Source: DAOMNN01 sp035443825
GTDB taxonomy: Bacteria; Pseudomonadota; Gammaproteobacteria; Burkholderiales; Rhodocyclaceae
DNA length: 64,000 nt
Direction of reading: 5' to 3'
Assembly (NCBI GenBank): GCA_035443825.1
Contig: DAOMNN010000003.1
Span: 17,464-81,463 of the forward strand
A program made the position numbers and the translations under genes. Numbering within the stretch: the stretch's first letter is position 1; each line of letters opens with the position of its first letter. The notes beneath the pieces are model-generated. The model was not told the DNA's origin and ran no database searches. It was given only the letters and a program-made list of their open reading frames with translations. Shown piece after piece: positions 60,911-64,000 of this stretch.

Positions 60911-61962
60911 GCGGTGTCAGGCAAGGCTACCTGCGCCCGCTGGATCTGAACAACGGGCGCGTCGACCTCGGCCATGGTGCCGGCGGGCGCGCAATGGCAC
61001 AGCTCATTAGTGAGCTGTTCGTGCGTGCCTTCGCCAACGATTTTCTCGACCGTGGCGACGACGGGGCGGTGCTGCCGGCGCCCGGGCCGGGCGAACGCCT
61101 CGTAGTCACTACCGACGCCCATGTGGTAAGTCCGCTTTTCTTTGCGGGCGGCGACATCGGCTGCCTCTCGGTTCATGGCACGATCAACGACGTCGCGGTC
61201 ATGGGCGCCCGCCCGCTCTACCTGGCGGCAGCCTTCGTGCTGGAAGAAGGTTTTCCGCTCGCGCAACTGGCGCGCATCATCGAGTCCATGGCTGCAGCCG
61301 CACGCGAGGCCGGCGTACCGGTCGTCACCGGTGACACCAAGGTGGTAGAGAAGGGCAAGGGGGACGGCGTATTCATCACCACCACCGGCATCGGCGCGCT
61401 GCCGGCCGGGCGTGACCTCGGCGGTGCGAACGCGCGCGAAGGCGATGCGGTGATCCTTTCCGGCACGATCGGCGACCACGGCATGGCGATCATGGCGCAG
61501 CGTGAATCGCTCGCCTTCGATGCCGAAATCGTGTCGGACACCGCCGCACTGCATGGACTGATCGCACTGATGCTCGAGGTGGCACCTGGTCTGCACGTTC
61601 TGCGAGATCCGACGCGCGGCGGGCTTGCGACGACGCTCAACGAGATCGCCACCCAGTCGGGCGTCGGCATGGAGCTGGAGGAAGCGGCGATTCCGGTGCT
61701 TGCGCAGGTCGACGCCGCCTGCGAACTGCTCGGTCTCGATCCGCTATACGTCGCCAACGAGGGAAAACTGGTCGCGATCTGCGCTCCCGAGGAGGCCGAC
61801 GTGCTGCTTGCAGCAATGCGCGGCCATCCGCTCGGCAAGCGGTCTACCCGAATCGGCACCGTCACTGCCGACCCGAACCGCTTCGTCCAGGTTCGCACCG
61901 GCTTCGGCGGGCGTCGCATGGTCGACTGGCTGTCAGGCGAACAGCTGCCCAGGATCTGCTGA
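60907..61962 (+). CDS. hypE: Hydrogenase maturation protein HypE (thiocarbamate dehydratase)
   Basis: 351 residues from ATG 60907. A PurM-like fold: LGHGAGGRAMAQLI, DAHVVSPLFFAGGDIG, VTGDTKVVEKGKGDG. It ends in PRIC with the last residue, C351, the cysteine that receives the carbamoyl group and is dehydrated to thiocyanate. Works directly with HypF. hypX starts one base after the stop. Confidence 0.97.
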   Translation: MSGVRQGYLRPLDLNNGRVDLGHGAGGRAMAQLISELFVRAFANDFLDRGDDGAVLPAPGPGERLVVTTDAHVVSPLFFAGGDIGCLSVHGTINDVAVMGARPLYLAAAFVLEEGFPLAQLARIIESMAAAAREAGVPVVTGDTKVVEKGKGDGVFITTTGIGALPAGRDLGGANAREGDAVILSGTIGDHGMAIMAQRESLAFDAEIVSDTAALHGLIALMLEVAPGLHVLRDPTRGGLATTLNEIATQSGVGMELEEAAIPVLAQVDAACELLGLDPLYVANEGKLVAICAPEEADVLLAAMRGHPLGKRSTRIGTVTADPNRFVQVRTGFGGRRMVDWLSGEQLPRIC

Positions 61963-61963
61963 C

Positions 61964-63766
61964 GTGCGCGTGCTGTTGCTCGCCCACAGTTTCAACAGCC
62001 TGACCCAGCGCTTGCATGCGGAGCTGATCGACGATGGGCACGAGATCTCCGTCGAGTTCGACATTGCCGACTCGGTCACCGAGGAGGCGGTCGCGCTGTT
62101 TCCGCCGGACGTGGTGGTGGCGCCGTTTCTCAAGCGTGCGGTGCCCGAGTCGATCTGGAAGCGCGAGCTGGTGCTCATCGTACATCCGGGCATCGTCGGC
62201 GATCGCGGCCCGTCCGCACTCGATTGGGCAATCATGAATCGCGAACGCGAATGGGGCGTGACGGTGCTGCAGGCGGAAGCGGCGATGGACGCCGGACCGG
62301 TGTGGGCGAGCGCGCGCTTCACGATGCGCAACGCGACCAAGGCCAGTCTGTACCGCAACGAGGTGACCGAGGCGGCACTCGTCGCGGTGCGCGAGGCCCT
62401 GACACGCGTGCCTCAGTGGCGCTTTGGGATCTGGCAGCCCCGATCATTGGCGAGCTTTGACAACCCACCGGGGCGACTTCGGCCAGCGATGCGACAGAAC
62501 GATCGTCGCATCGACTGGGCAGCCGACACCACCGACATTGTCCTTCGGAAGATTCGCGCCGCGGACGGTTTTCCCGGCCTGGATGACGAGATGTTCGGCC
62601 TGCCGTGCCGCCTGTTCGACGCCCATCCTGCCTCACACTCGCCGAGTGACGCGGCACCCGGTGACGTGATCGCGCGCAGCAATGGCGCACTGCTGCGCAC
62701 CACCGTCGACGGGGCAGTGTGGATCGGACATGTGACTCGGCCGAACGCGCAGCACTCCTTCAAGCTGCCGGCCACGACGGCCTTCGCCTCCGAGGCAGTC
62801 GCGCTACCGGAACACCTGCCGGATCTGCTATCGGACGTTCCGCGTGAGGGCCATCCTGAGGCCCGCGGATCGCGTATCCGCAACGGGTACGCCGAATTGC
62901 GCTACCGCGAGAACGGGGAGGGGAACGTCGGGATTCTTGCCTTCGACTTTTACAACGGAGCAATGTCTACCAGCCAGTGCCATGCGCTGACCGCCGCGCT
63001 GCACTTTGCGACCGCGCGTCCGACCCGGGTGCTGGTGCTCGAAGGCGGTAGTGATTTCTGGTCCAACGGAATTCATCTGAACGCGATCGAGGCCGCTGCG
63101 TCCCCGGCCGACGAATCCTGGGCGAACATCAATGCATTGAACGACGCCTGCCTGGCCATCCTGAACATGACCGACAAGCTGACCCTTGCGGCACTGCGCG
63201 GCAATGCCGGGGCAGGAGGCTGCTTTCTGGCGCTTGCGGCCGACCGGGTCTGGGCGCGCGAAGGCGTGATACTCAACCCGCATTATCGCAACATGGGCAA
63301 CCTCCATGGGTCGGAGTACTGGACCTACCTGTTGCCCCGCAGGGTCGGCGCGCGCGAAGCGGGCCGCATCATGCGCGACCGTCTGCCCTTGCTCGCACGT
63401 CGCGCGGCCGCCGTGGGCCTGATCGACGACGCATTCGGTTCGGATGTGCATAGCTTCAGCGGTGGTGTCGCTCGACGCGCCGAGCTGCTTGCTGCCGATC
63501 CTGCGCTCGAGCGGCTCATAGCGGAAAAGGCCCGGCGACGTGCCGACGACGAGGAACTGAAGCCGCTGGCTGCTTACCGCGAGGCCGAGCTCGAGGCGAT
63601 GCGCCGCAATTTCTACGGCTTCGACCCCAGCTACCATGTCGCCCGCTATCATTTCGTGATGAAAAGTCCGCACTCGTGGACACCGCGCCATCTGGCACGC
63701 CACCGCGATCTGGGATGGCAACTCCCGTGGGACCCCGCGACTTCGAGTCAGGCCACTGCAGACTGA
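61964..63766 (+). CDS. hypX: Hydrogenase maturation protein HypX (HoxX)
   Basis: 600 residues from GTG 61964. The N-terminal half is a formyltransferase fold (FLKRAVPESIW, HPGIVGDRGPSALDWAI) and the C-terminal half (~325-560) a crotonase fold (EGGSDFWSNGIHLNAIE, LAALRGNAGAGGCFLALAADRV). HypX makes the active-site CO ligand from formyl-tetrahydrofolate in air, via formyl-CoA. Its presence implies the target hydrogenase is matured under oxic conditions. Last gene of the operon here. Confidence 0.95.
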   Translation: MRVLLLAHSFNSLTQRLHAELIDDGHEISVEFDIADSVTEEAVALFPPDVVVAPFLKRAVPESIWKRELVLIVHPGIVGDRGPSALDWAIMNREREWGVTVLQAEAAMDAGPVWASARFTMRNATKASLYRNEVTEAALVAVREALTRVPQWRFGIWQPRSLASFDNPPGRLRPAMRQNDRRIDWAADTTDIVLRKIRAADGFPGLDDEMFGLPCRLFDAHPASHSPSDAAPGDVIARSNGALLRTTVDGAVWIGHVTRPNAQHSFKLPATTAFASEAVALPEHLPDLLSDVPREGHPEARGSRIRNGYAELRYRENGEGNVGILAFDFYNGAMSTSQCHALTAALHFATARPTRVLVLEGGSDFWSNGIHLNAIEAAASPADESWANINALNDACLAILNMTDKLTLAALRGNAGAGGCFLALAADRVWAREGVILNPHYRNMGNLHGSEYWTYLLPRRVGAREAGRIMRDRLPLLARRAAAVGLIDDAFGSDVHSFSGGVARRAELLAADPALERLIAEKARRRADDEELKPLAAYREAELEAMRRNFYGFDPSYHVARYHFVMKSPHSWTPRHLARHRDLGWQLPWDPATSSQATAD

Positions 63767-63896
63767 ACCTCCTGAATCGACTGCGCATCGTCCGATGAAG
63801 ACGCTCAAAGCCCGGAGAGCGTGCGGGCCACGTTGGACAGCATCGGAGTCCGCTTCTGACCTCCATGCGGCATTTCCAACGTTGACATAATACACA

Positions 63897-64000
63897 TTAT
63901 GGCGTCTTTAGAAACTGCTCGAATTCTTCGCTGCTCCAATATTTGACGGTATGCTCGCACGAACCTTTCTGTCCAGATTCTTTCCGAACAACAATGCTTC
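63897..64000 (-). CDS. C-terminal end of an unknown protein, cut by the window edge
   Basis: The minus strand carries an open frame from the window edge to TAA at 63897-63899, ending HTVKYWSSEEFEQFLKTP. The residue pattern looks protein-like and the DNA is AT-richer than the hyp genes. Only 33 codons are visible; another minus-strand frame is also open here, so reading-frame choice is uncertain. Confidence 0.3.
   Translation of the reverse strand, partial: SIVVRKESGQKGSCEHTVKYWSSEEFEQFLKTP

Overview
The window reads as chromosomal DNA of a high-GC betaproteobacterium, most likely of the Azoarcus/Thauera/Aromatoleum group (Rhodocyclales). This is inferred from the gene content (a phenylpyruvate decarboxylase very like the Azospirillum IpdC/PPDC type, a hypABFCDEX hydrogenase-maturation operon in the Ralstonia order, a fatty-acid/ETF cluster, YciI-BolA-PpiC). 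No database search was possible. I saw no tRNA, rRNA, CRISPR array or insertion sequence.

Layout. 1-5.4 kb: two PAS-containing cyclic-di-GMP proteins, the first cut by the window edge and the second a CheR-PAS-GGDEF-EAL fusion. 5.5-8.0 kb: the overlapping amrB-amrA-amrS (AmmeMemoRadiSam) operon. 8.2-11.2 kb: phenylpyruvate decarboxylase and a chromate transporter, convergent. 11.4-13.2 kb: ispD-ispF-thpR. 13.2-16.2 kb: host-attachment-type protein, flavodoxin, MtfA peptidase and a DMT exporter. 16.3-22.3 kb: relA, then divergent ppk1 and ppx. 22.3-25.8 kb: an Mla-type lipid ABC transporter (permease, ATPase, MCE protein, lipoprotein). 25.8-34.2 kb: acyl-CoA ligase, crotonase, TatD, a TetR regulator with a palindromic operator candidate, etfBA, a CbiM-like membrane protein and an acyl-CoA dehydrogenase, closed by a strong terminator. 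34.4-37.3 kb: a third PAS-GGDEF-EAL protein.

37.4-46.4 kb is the accessory region: a decayed piece of ppiC, small unknown genes, an orphan 28-codon gene start, an AT-rich membrane protein gene and an RTX protein whose first ~150 codons are AT-rich while the rest is GC-rich, followed by its type I ABC exporter and HlyD-family adaptor. The intact ppiC (46.5-47.3 kb) lies on the other side, so the region is bracketed by ppiC sequence. It looks like a type I-secreted effector locus in which the N-terminal effector cassette and its upstream partner were exchanged.

47.3-63.8 kb returns to core genes: bolA, yciI, EnvZ/OmpR, tsaB-rimI-uracil-DNA glycosylase, lplT, a LysR regulator with radA, and hypABFCDEX. 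No hydrogenase structural genes are present; HypX suggests that the hydrogenase they serve works in air. The glycosylase carries an N-terminal extension resembling the clamp-loader-binding peptide of DNA polymerase III psi (HolD), which would tether base-excision repair to the replisome. That and the RTX locus are the two observations I would follow first.
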